From Brachyhypopomus gauderio (lineage: Eukaryota; Chordata; Actinopteri; Gymnotiformes; Hypopomidae), in the NCBI RefSeq assembly GCF_052324685.1, contig NC_135214.1, forward strand, positions 3,651,371 to 3,715,370: 64,000 nt of DNA, given 5' to 3'. Each line of letters begins with the position of its first letter. Within the stretch, counting starts at the first letter, position 1. The position numbers and the translations under genes are program-made. Shown here one piece after another: positions 34,392-45,141 of this stretch. The notes under the pieces were generated by a model, which saw only the letters and a program-made list of their open reading frames with translations, did no database searches and was not told the origin of the DNA.

Positions 34392-35187
34392 GCCCATATT
34401 AATCTTTTTCTTTTATTAGCCAGATATGGCTTTTTCTTTGCCACTCTGCCCTGAAGGCCAGCATCCCGGAGTCGCCTCTTCACTGTAGACGTTGACACTG
34501 GCGTTTTGCGGGTACTATTTAATGAAGCTGCCAGTTGAGGACCTGTGAGGCGTCGATTTCTCAAACTGGAGACTCTAATGTACTTGTCTTCTTGCTCAAT
34601 TGTGCAGCAGGGCCTTCCACTTCTCCTTCTACTCTAGTTAGAGCCTGTCTGTGCTCTCCTCTGAAGGGAGTAGTACACACCATTGTAGGAAATCTTCAGT
34701 TTCTTGGCAATGTCTCGCATGGACTTCATTTCTCAGAACAAGAATAGACTGTCGATTTTCAATTGAAAGTTGTTTTTTTCTGGCCATTTTGTGAGTTTAG
34801 TCAAACCAACAATTGTAATGCTCCAGATTCTCAACTAGCTCAAAGGAAGGTCAGTTTTATAGCTTCTCTAATCAGCAAAACTGTTTTCAGCTGTGCTAAC
34901 CTACTTGCACAAGGGTTTTCAAGGGTTTTCTAAATATCCAATAGCCTCCTTACAGAGTTAGCAAACACAATGTACCATTAGAACACTGGAGTTATGGTTG
35001 TTAGAAATGGGTCTCCATACATCTATGTAGATATTGCATTAAAAACCAGATGTTTACAGCTAGAATAGTCATTTACCACATTAATAATGTATAGAGTGTA
35101 TTTTTGATGCATTTAATGTTAGCTACATTGAAAAAAAAACTGCTTTTCTTTCAAAAATATGACCCCAAACCTTTTAAACGGTAGTGT

Positions 35188-35450
35188 ATATAAATACCTA
35201 AAACTTAAATGCACCTACCTAAACCTAATACACTCCACTCTCAATTCTAATAATATTTTAATGCAAATACAGTGTGTAGAAGTACAGCTGCTATTGTGCA
35301 TTTGTTGACATGAAGAATCTAATGGACATATTGGCATTTTTTCTTATTCACAAATCAGATTATGAATTTCTGATTTTTTTTATGGGACAAAAACTTGTAA
35401 CTTCATCTAATTGTACTAGGATTTCTTCCATAGAGACAACCGAGGACTTT
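35188..35450. other. Unassigned spacer
   Basis: AT-rich DNA between the Tc1 element and a retroposed segment; nothing recognised. Confidence 0.5.
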
Positions 35451-35882
35451 AGAAAGAGCGTCAGGTACAGACTTAATCTAGACACAATTAACTCAAATAT
35501 TACATCACAACATAAGCAAATTCAACTGTAGCAAACAAATCACAAGTTCATGATTAAAGTACATTTCTCTTTTTATAAGCAATATGGTATATTATATATT
35601 ATTGTATTATATTATGTTATATTATAATATACTATATTGCACTATATTATACCATATACATATTATATATCTGTATAACCCCCTCTTCCTTTTGTTTCTG
35701 TCCCCCTTTACACCCCCCCTTTTCTTCTCCCTTTATACCCCCCCCCCCATTTAAAATGTGCTAAATTTATATATGTTTTTATGATTGAATAAACAATAAA
35801 CAATAAAGTATCAATAGTCCTCCGAAGAGGGGGGGGTGGTGGTGGGAAAAAAATAAAAATAAAAAAGAAAGAGCGTCAGGTA
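35451..35882 (+). mobile_element. Retroposed segment with A-rich tail and 17-bp TSD
   Basis: AGAAAGAGCGTCAGGTA occurs at 35451-35467 and 35866-35882. Between them lie 398 bp ending in an A-rich tail (AAAAAAATAAAAATAAAAA), preceded by AATAAACAATAAAG and C-rich runs. Long duplications plus an A tail indicate L1-type target-primed insertion. It is probably a 5'-truncated LINE 3' end, since no coding sequence is visible. Confidence 0.85.
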
Positions 35883-38170
35883 TGTGGGGTCTCCTTCTTC
35901 TTTCGGCAATTCCCGTTTAGGGGTCACCACAGCGGATCAAACTCCTCCATCTGGCCCTGTCCTGAGTGTCCTCCACTGACACACCAGCCACTCTCATATC
36001 CTCTACCACTGCATCCATAAACCTCATAGGTCTACCTCTCCTCCTCTTGCCTCGATGTTCCATCTTCAAGACCCTCCTACTAATCTCCTACAAATATACC
36101 TCTCCTCCCTCCTCTGTACATGTCCATCTCAGTCTTGCTTCTCTAACTTTATCTCCAAAACCTGCTACATGTGCTGATCCTATAATAAACTAATTTCTGA
36201 TCCTATCTTTTCTCGTCACTCCAAATGAGAATATCAACAGCTTCATCTCAGACACCTCCATCTCCCTCACCTGTCTCTTTGTCAATGCCACTGTCTCCAG
36301 TCCATACAACATAGCAGGTCTCACTACTGTCCTATAGATCTTTCCTTTCATTCTAGCCGACACCCTTCTATCACAGATCACCCCAGACACTTTATGCCAT
36401 CCACACCACCCTGCCTGCACTCTCTTCTTTACCTCTCTTTCACTTCCTCCATTACTCTGTACCCTCGACCCTAAGTAGGTAAATTCATCAACCTTCACCA
36501 AATCAACTCCTTGTAACTGGACCTGTCCACCATCTGCCCTCTCATTCACACACATGTACTCTGTTTTACTCCTGCTTACTTTCATTCCCCTGCTCTCCAA
36601 AGCATATCTCCATCTTTCCAAGCTCACCTCCACCTGCTCCCTACTCTCACTACAGAAGTAAATGTAAATGTGCCATAATTGTGATTTTTCACTACAATCG
36701 AAATTTGTCCTCCGCTTTTTACCCATCTGTGTAGTTAGAACACACACACACTAGTGATTACTAGGGGGCTGTGGATCACACGTGCCCAGAGCGGTGGGCA
36801 GCCTAGCCCGGGGAGCAGTTGGGGTTAGGTGCCTTGCTCAAGGGCATCTCAGTCATGGTCTCAGGTCTGGGAATCGAACCCACGACCCTCTGATCACAAG
36901 ACCAGTTCCCTACCCCCAGGCCATGACTACCCCAGATCCCACCCCTCAACCCAAAAGCAGGTCACAATGTCATCAGCAAACATCATAGTCCAAGGGGACT
37001 CCTGCCTAACCTCGTCTGTCAGTCTGTCCATGACAATTGCGAACAGGAAGGGACTCAGGGCTAATCCCTGATGTAATCCTACCCCCACTTTAAACCCGTC
37101 TGTCATTCTTACCGCACATCTCACTGCTGTCACACTGTCCTCATACATATTCTGCACCACACTCTCATACTTTTCTGCTACTCCTGACTTCCTCATACAA
37201 TACCACAGCATCTGTGGTGCGCTTAGCTGGCATGAAACCATACTGCTGCTCACAGATCTCTACCTCTCCTCTAAGCCTAGCTTCCACTACTCTTTCCCAG
37301 ATTTTCAGACTGTGACTGATCAAATTTATTCCCCTGTAATTACTACAGCTCTGAAAATCCTGTTAAATAACCCAGTCAAAAATGCCACTGCTGTCTCTCC
37401 CAAACATTTCCATGCCTCCACTGAAATATCATCCGGTCCAACTGCCTTACCACACTTCATTCTCCGAATTGCAGCCCTTACGTCCTCTTTGCTCACCTGA
37501 GGCACTACCTGATTCACAACCTCTACCTCTTCTAACCTTCTTTCCCTTTCATTCTCTTGATTCATCAGTTCCTCAAAATACTCCTTCCACCTTTCCAAGA
37601 CACTCTCTTCACCAGACAACACATTTCTATCTTTATCCTTTATCATCCTAACCTGCTGCATATCCTGCCCATCACGGTTTCTGTCTGGCCAATCTGTACA
37701 GATCCTTTTCCCCTTCCTTAGTGTCCAACTTCTCATAGAGCTTGCTACATGCCATCTCTTTAGCTTTTGCCACTGCTCTCTTTGCCTTACAACCCATCTC
37801 CTTGTACCTCTGTCTACTTTCTTCATCTCACTGAAAATCCCAATTCTTTTTAGCCAACCGCTTTCCTCTCAAACTTTCCTGAACTTCCTCCTTCCACCAC
37901 CACGACTCCTTGTCTATCTTCCCCTGTCCTGAGGTCACACCAAGTACCTTCCTAGCCACATCCCTCACTGCATTTGAAGTCTCATTCCAGGTATCCAGAA
38001 CACCACCACCATTATTACCCAGTACCTGCCTCACCTCATCCCTGAATTTTACACCAGTCTTCATCCTTTAACTTCCACCACCTGATCTTAGGTTCTGCTC
38101 TCACTCTCTTCCTCTTCTTCACCTCCAGAACCACCACCAATGCTCCTGTCCTTGCTCCCCTTCCACTTGG
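35883..38170 (-). mobile_element. RTE/Rex3-like LINE remnant, antisense, decayed
   Basis: Minus-strand fragments in order: 38064-37828 (WNETSNAVRDVARKVLGV, WWWKEEVQ), 37826-37326 (ERWKEYFEELMN, VRAAIRRMKCGKAVGPDDIS), 37253-36960 (MYEDSVTAVRC, LHQGLALSPFLFAIVMDRLT, MMFADDIV) and 36747-36190 (LESRGMKVSRSKTEYMCVNE, FTYLGSRVQSNG, LYGLETVALTKRQ). There are frameshifts and stops, the endonuclease part is missing, and a SINE sits between FADDIV and SESREQ. The 3' end near 35,890 reads AACGGGAATTGCCGAAAGAA. Confidence 0.88.
36655..36945 (-). mobile_element. tRNA-derived SINE (second family), antisense
   Basis: On the minus strand: GTAGTCATGGCCTGGGGGTA, box B-like GGGTTCGATTCC, then CCTTGAGCAAGGCACCTAAC and a 3' part GGACAAATTTCGATTGTAG before a TTTACATTTAC end. 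This layout is that of a common teleost tRNA-derived SINE. It interrupts the reverse transcriptase of the older LINE. Confidence 0.85.
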
Positions 38171-38382
38171 TCTTCTGTACACACAGTATATCTGGGGTAT
38201 ACTGTGTTATTTTTCTTATTTAAACATGGGGTATGTGTCTTATTTATCTATTTAGCTGTTGTGGACATCTTCATGGTCCACAGCCTTTGTGTTTGTAGTT
38301 TTCAGACAGACCCGAATTATAATTATGATGTAACATTTGGGAAACGTGGATTTTTTTCCCCCATAGGAATGAAACCACAGCC

Positions 38383-38692
38383 CAGTGTTGCTAACTTTGT
38401 CACTATATTGAGACCTTTTGTAGTAAAAAGCGACTAGCGACAAATCTAGCAACTTTTTGTGGTGTTATTAGAGACTTTTGGAGACTCTGAACACACACGC
38501 TCTTCAGTTGCTGTCCTCTGGGGCGGGTGCTGCCGTGAGCCCCGCCCCACAACACTCAGTGCAGTCTCACACTCGGAGCATTCCTTTTACAGCTTCAAAA
38601 AACATGTATTATGCAAATTAGATGATGACGTAATTTAGCGACTTTTAGGACAACCAATAGTTACTTTACTTACTGAGGAGTTGGCAACACTG
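38383..38692. mobile_element. hAT-type MITE, 310 bp, 8-bp TSD
   Basis: Begins CAGTGTTGCTAACTTTGTCA and ends TTGGCAACACTG. CCACAGCC is duplicated at 38375-38382 and 38693-38700. Interior non-coding. Confidence 0.92.
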
Positions 38693-39195
38693 CCACAGCC
38701 CAATAGCACTCAAAAACTACCACCTTGAACCACAACTACCCCACAGTAAATTACCCCTCAACTCAAAATATCCACAGGACCGCAACACCTACTCCATCAG
38801 GAGTAGGTGTCAAAAAGCACCTCCTGATCAAAATAACCCTTCAACAATAACTACTTCTACTGGTAAACAACCAATTATACCCTACAACCATTTACCTCTT
38901 AAAATTACCCACATAGCCCCAACAACTACCAAGTACCTCAACAGCTAAATACCATTAGTCATAAATATCCCACAGCCAATTACCCAAACCAAAATTACTC
39001 TCCACAGCCCTTCAACAACTACCCCATCAGTCTAATTGCCTCCGATCTCAACTACTCCAACACCTAAATACTCCTCAGTTTCAACAATACATCAGGTAAT
39101 TAGTTCTCAACCATAATTAGCTCCTTACAAAGAGCTCTTCATCAAAACTATTCCAACAGTGAAACACCCCTCAACCAGAAGTGCCTTACAATGTC
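38693..39195 (+). repeat. G-poor, C/A-rich degenerate tandem repeat
   Basis: About 500 bp with very few G on the plus strand, made of loosely repeated phrases such as AACTACCCCA, CCACAGCC, AATTACCC and CTCAAC at intervals of roughly 25-35 bp. It looks like an old minisatellite too diverged to show exact copies. Confidence 0.6.
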
Positions 39196-39984
39196 AGCAT
39201 TTCAGGATTTTGACAGCATTTAAAGATTTAATTTAAACAGTATTGAACATTGTTTAACAGTATTTATCTGGTAGCCCAACACCCTTTTGATTTTATTGTC
39301 ACGCTGTCAATGATTGTTCACCAACTTTGTCTTTCTAGCTCAGACCTTCTGACATCATAAAATATTTAAATGTATTTTTAAAGCCATATAAGAAACAGCG
39401 GTACATTAATCAGTACTCAAATTTAAAAACAAAAAAATCTCCATGGCAGTCTTAATTAAATTAGAAACCCTTGACACAGCTACAAATAGTGTCTAAACGC
39501 ATTTCAACATGAGCCTTCATCAAGCATAAAGTCTTCTTAATTTAATGAAAACTTCCATAGATTTCTGTTTTTTTTATAGGTTTTTGTACCTCTACTCTCC
39601 ATGTTGAGATTTGTACAAATACTCAAATTTACTTTGAAAACTAAACATTAATTCCTGGAAACCAACATAAAATCAGGACTTAATACTCATCACATATGGA
39701 AACACCAGATTTAGAAAATCTGTCACAGTCGCAACAGTATTCCATGAGACAGATTTAATGAAAGAGGTCAAAGTTATTACATAATTTAAAAAAAAAACAT
39801 TAAATAGTGTCATAATAAAGAATACATCCCCAATATCCACACAGTATTGATGATATCTTGCATTATAAAAATGAATAAAGTTTTTTCCAAAATGCTTATT
39901 ATTTTTTTTAAAGGCAGACATTAAAATAAAAATTAAAAACATTTACAGTTGAAGGTAAACAAACCTATTTATCTATTTTGAAAC
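39196..39984. other. Spacer downstream of MED14; nothing recognised
   Basis: AT-rich DNA without coding or repeat structure that I can support. Confidence 0.4.
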
Positions 39985-40344
39985 CTTTATTTAGGAAGTG
40001 CACTGAAACAAAAATAAATCATCCTCTTCTTAATCTTGTCCTGAATTTTTAGTAGTATGCATGGTATTTTCAACAAAGACGTTTTCAAATGTGCTGTCCT
40101 TCATTTACATATGCTCTTTATACGAAACAGAACCAGAGAGTAGTCCATCATATCTACTCTTCCTCTTTTTAAAAGACGTTTGTACACCTGAAGAAACGTT
40201 CACGTGTTGTAGCTGAAAATCAGGGACCTCTTCAAAGCAAGGCAAGCCTGAATGTGTTTGTAGCTGAAAATCAGGGACCTCTTCAAAGCAAGGCAAGCCT
40301 GAATGTGTTTGTAGCTCAGTCTGTAGAAGCCGCAGTGATTTCCA
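39985..40344 (-). other. med14: Likely 3' UTR of MED14 with poly(A) signal
   Basis: Downstream of the MED14 stop on the minus strand. A minus-strand AATAAA occurs at about 39987-39992 (plus-strand TTTATT), a suitable polyadenylation signal about 350 bp after the stop. It contains an exact 51-bp tandem duplication. Confidence 0.55.
40208..40309. repeat. Exact 51-bp tandem duplication in the MED14 3' UTR
   Basis: Units 40208-40258 and 40259-40309 are identical (TGTAGCTGAAAATCAGGGAC at the start of each). Confidence 0.96.
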
Positions 40345-43300
40345 TCATGGCCGTCCACCAGGGTTCAAGGTGAGATTAGCCATGAGTTCGTGAACTGAGG
40401 CAAATATGGTGCATTCTCCTAAAAGAGAAGATCTGTGTTACAAACGAAGAGCACACTCAAAATGGACCAATTTTCACTAATACTAAAAGGCGGCACAGAA
40501 GCAGACGCTCCGAGAGAAAGGCGGGGGTTTCAGGAGAGCTCACCTGGCCGTGCCGGGTGGTGCTCGTTGAACCTCCGGAGGATGGAGCTGACCAAGAGGG
40601 CCGCGGCCCCGGAGGAGCTGTGCTGGCGGGGGATGTCGGCCTGCTGAGTCAGCCCCGTGGCCATGTCGTACACGATGGGCACGATGATGCTGATGGGTTC
40701 CTGAGGTCCTGGCAGCCTCTGGGTCAGCTGGAGCTGTGGACCACGGACTCGGTTATTCACTCGTGTTCGATTGGGTTATTCACTCGTGTGTCTCGATTCA
40801 GAATGAGACTAATAATTCCTTCCTTCCAGATTATACACATGAAGCAACAATACACTTGTGTTGTGTGAAGCTTTGAGGGTTGTTTTTACAGAAGAAGTGT
40901 ACTCACAAAGAAAAGCATCTTGGTCTTGAGCACTACAGCAATGGTTCCTGGAGGAGCTATGGGAGGAGCACTGGGGGGGATGGTTAGGCAGAACTGGACG
41001 TTCCACTTCAGCTGGGCAGCCTGGTCAGGGAACTGCAGGAGAACAGGTGACACAGGTTACACACACACACAATCTCACACACAAACACAATCACACCTTT
41101 ACTCACCAACTCCAGCTTCATAATGCGGACGCAGTCTCTGAGAATATTGGTGGGCGCTCCCAGCAGCTTAGTAAAAGCGTTGAGTGTGTTGTACTTGAAC
41201 GGTGGACCTGCCACCTGACAACATAAAAACATTTTTTAAATGTTTGTCTCATGTTTTTTTCTATTTTAAAAAGAGTCTACAGCAGGAATTCTCTGCTCAT
41301 GAAGCTCATCTTTTACCCTGGTCTCAAAGAACTTCTCCAGAACTTGCAGCTCGTCTTGTGACCACGGGCCGGTGTTCTCTGGGGTGACCTTCAGCTGCAG
41401 TGTCTGGTAGGTCTTGGGGTTCAGAGCCACTCGACACTTCAACACATCGGTCTTGAACATGATGACGCCCGGCTCGTTGGAGTTTACGATGGTGAGCTGA
41501 GAGAAGAAAGGAGGCCCGGTGAACCAGCAGTCATTTAGTCATGAAGTGGTCACAAACATGAAAAGAGCTACAGGAAATGTCACTCACAGTGGAGTATAGT
41601 GGGGCTACAACAATTATGAACCAAACTGAGTAACAAAAATAAAAAAATAAATAAATCACCGACATGAGCCCCATCATCCATGTTGCTTACTTAAAAATAA
41701 CAACAAAGAACTAGTTATAACTCTGACTTGCACATGTATTAAACTACAGGAGATGCAGTGGTCAAAGTCTCCTCTGTGGTTCCTTGGTACAATACAAGAA
41801 CACACATTCAAAACATAAACTGCAATCAAGCCCAGACAAGACTAGGGCTGAACGATTAATTGCATTTGCGATAATTTCGCGATTTTTTTAAACGCGATTG
41901 TCTAATCGCACAGGCTGCGATTTAAACTGGTCACGTGACTTGGGAGCGAGCCGAGCCGAGGACGAACGGAGCAAACTCGAGCAGGAGGCAGGGAGGTGGA
42001 GAAGTGAAGTTAACACAGCGCACTTTAACTTGTTGCACAATGGCTTCAGGCTCGACAGAAACTGACACAACTGAAAGTCTAATACCAAAGAGGGGCAGCA
42101 CATCAGTTGTGTGAAATTACGTTGGCTTTTAAAAAGATGCTGCTCAACGTCAGGTACCCTGCAAAACGTGCCTTTCTACTGTTGCTACGACGCGAGTTAA
42201 CACTACAAACCTTCTTCAGCATAAAAAAAACACCACAAAGCCTCGTATGATATTTGTAAGGCTAAAATGCCAACGACCAGTGCTGCATCTTCAAATACGC
42301 AAAAGTGTTTCTCTGCGCTTATACAGTATGCGGTGAGCAGCGAAATACCGTAAAATCACGCATATAGGCGCAATAAGATTTAAAGCACGGATAGCTTGAC
42401 CGCGATCCAGCAGACAGGGTTCACTGACCGAACCGTTTGAAAGTGTAACTCCTTATCGATATAATTGGAAGCGGCACGCTGAAATAACTCGGGCAGTAAC
42501 GGAGTTCATAGTAAAAGACATGATGTCCGTTAATATTAGTGAACAAGCCCGGCTTCATGGCTTTGTTAAAACACACTGGATATGCGCTACCAAATGCCCT
42601 CACGCACATATTTTAGCCAAGTTGCTATACCTGCAGGGTTGCCAACTCTCACGCATTGAGCGTCTTAGACTAAAAAGTTAGTAGTTCGCTCTGGCGCCAA
42701 CCACAGGCGATCGATCGATCACGATATAATAATAATACTTAAATTTAGTCCATTTTACACCCCCCCGCAACCCTGTATCTGAGCTGTATAAGAAATGCCG
42801 AAACAGAGTTTCCTGAAGTGGAACAATGGAAAAAAATCGCGATTTTAAATCGCAATCGCAATTTATAGATAAAAAATTGCAAATAGATTATTTTCCAAAA
42901 TCGTTCAGCCCTAGACAAGACAGAACCCCCAAAAAAGCACCAGCACAGGGCAACACACAAAACATCAAACAGCGTTCAGGTTTTATAGCACCGCACCAAT
43001 GGCGTGTGAACGTTTAAAACAAAAGCACCCACAATGTCAACAGTTCCTGAATGACAGTGGGTAGCAGCTAATAATAACTGGCCTAACCGGTTGATGTTAT
43101 CTTCATCATCAACGCACATTTCATTTATTCAAACATGAAGTGCTATGGTAGCAGTTTCATAGTTAAGCCATACCTGATAACGTTCATCCTAATTGATGGC
43201 AACATATAGCCTTAAGAACAGTTTAATTTACCTTTAAGTGATCAAAGGGATATCTCCATAATTATCAGGATGCTTGCAGCTACAGTTCGTCATGCAGTCA

Positions 43301-45059
43301 AACAAGCTCTGCAGGTTATGGTGTACCATGCTATGCAGACATGACTCAAGCCAATATATGCAATTAAAATTCAGCCTGGTGAAAAATCATCAGGATACAT
43401 TTGGCAATAAAAATAGCTTCATCTACATGAAGCTACATCTACTTCCTGTTTGACAGGAAATGTACTGGATCATTTTCTAAAGCTCCACGCACTGAACTAC
43501 CTTGACTCATATTTTAAAGTCCTGTTCGAGTATAAAGCCCGTTAACACGTGTGTAGCGGCGGACGTGAACGTAACGAGACACTCACGTTGGATTCCAGCT
43601 GGATGATCCTCTGCAGGTGTCTCCTCATGATGACCGAGCCCAGGAAGCGTTCCAGCGGGGAGCACAGGTAGCTGCCTGCCAGGCCCGGCACCAGACACAT
43701 GGTGGGAGAGGGCAGCAGCAGGACGTGCAAGGCATTGTGAGTAAGGATGGTAGGAATGGAGGCGGCCCAAGAGCGCTGAGGTAGCTTCCGTGGGGGGGGC
43801 ATGCTGGTCGGCATCACCTGGGAACCTGGAACGCACAGGACGGCTCGTTATGCGTGTTGTCGTGGAGACACTGCTCGATAACCAAATCGGCAAGATCCGT
43901 ACGCGGCACTGACGCGGAGCGATTATCGACATGGCGTCAACGTAGTCGGCGGATGAGCGCGCTGATCCTTGGCGTGATGGAATCGTGGGACTACTTACTG
44001 GGCCCAGCGCGAGGAGAGTGGGAGGCGTCCGGAACGGGGGAGTGGAGAGAAGGGTTGCCGGGAGACATGCCATGGATACGAGGGGAGGGGCCAGAGACCT
44101 GTGGGGAGCCAGGCCATGTGCCTGCCCTCTGGCTGGGGGACACCATGGGGTAGGGGGAACTGGGGTCCAGTGTGCCTGTGGTACAGACACAGAGAGAACA
44201 TCACCACACCCACCCAACCACTCAGGCCTCTCATATACAGTCACCATATACAGTGAGCTATTAGTGCAAAGAATTTACTCCGATTTGGGTTTCATTCAAA
44301 CCACCACTTGGATTACAATCATATTCTGTGAAATTAATGATTTCCCAGATTATACTTAGCGTTTCTCTCCTTCACACACACACACACACACACGCGCGCG
44401 CACACGCATACAATCTGAGGTGAAATTCATCCTCACCATGAAGCAAAACAAATTCTTGATCACTGAATGAATCATAGATTTAAACAGTAGTCATTCCAAG
44501 GAACCAAAAAAAACGACCCAATGCAAACTTGATTAATATGAAATGGAACCAAATTCTGTAACTTTGTTCATAATGTGCCTCTGGCCTCCTCGTAGTACGC
44601 ATGCATAAACGGTCAGTGGTCAGTAAGGTCTCATTCATGGAACAAGAAACACACACACATAATTAGTAGTGCAAGCCAACCCAACACCAAGTGCCCATTC
44701 AACCTGGAGATCACACCCAGTAAGGGCCCAGCAGTGATGTTAGTAGTTAATGAGTGTGCGCACCACCCTTCCCCACAGAGCTGTCCATGTAAGAGCAACA
44801 GAGCCTTCTTACGGAGTCTCTGCGCGGAGCTGCTCCTCACTCATTCAGGCTGATGGAGGCCACCACCCGGCCCCTCAGGCACTTACCATGTGGGCTGGCA
44901 AAGTTGGAGGTCTGGCCCATAGAAATGCCCAGAGAGGAGGGAGACGGGGTGGGCCCGAAAGGCGAGGGGGCCCGCAGAGCTCCGCTAGGGGAATTGGCTG
45001 CGTGGATGTTCCCTGCACACAATCAACTGATCAGTGGCCTCATTGGACAGCTGCTCCTA

Positions 45060-45141
<82 letters not shown>

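Larger units (their letters stand above)
30532..34786 (-). pseudogene. Tc1 transposase, frameshifted N-terminus, split by LINE
   Basis: N-terminus: ATG at 34786 (MARKKQLSIENRQSILVLRN), a frameshift soon after, then MRNRRLTGPQLAASLN and TVKRRLRDAGLQGRVAKKKP (paired-like HTH domains) up to 34,398. C-terminus resumes at 31,168: LWTDESKFEVFGSHRRT (Asp 1), LQQDNDPKHTS (Asp 2), QSPDLNPNELLWEQLD (Glu), ending at stop 30532. The DD34E triad is kept. The C-terminal half is open for 198 codons, so decay is mainly in the N-terminal half and through the LINE. Confidence 0.92.
30371..35187 (-). mobile_element. Tc1/mariner element split by a LINE
   Basis: The left end reads CACTACCGTTCAAAAGTTTG plus GGGTCAC at about 30372-30397; the right end is its inverse (GTGACC-type to CGGTAGTG), finishing at about 35187 before TA. 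The terminal CACA of the left end has merged into a (CA)n tract at 30343-30374. The transposase gene is antisense and interrupted at 31,175-34,391 by the LINE. Without the LINE the element is about 1.6 kb, the normal Tc1 length. Confidence 0.92.

Noticed and set aside
22141-36945. tRNA-like box A/box B motifs
   Set aside because: They belong to SINE copies followed by SINE bodies and tails, not to functional tRNA genes.
40105-40296. Small frame with a repeated PCFEEVPDFQLQ motif
   Set aside because: It lies after the MED14 stop; the repeat simply reflects the 51-bp (17-codon) DNA duplication in the 3' UTR.
43507-44247. 246-codon minus-strand open frame
   Set aside because: It runs through an intron in the wrong frame for both MED14 exons it covers; the correct frame gives the MED14 sequence.
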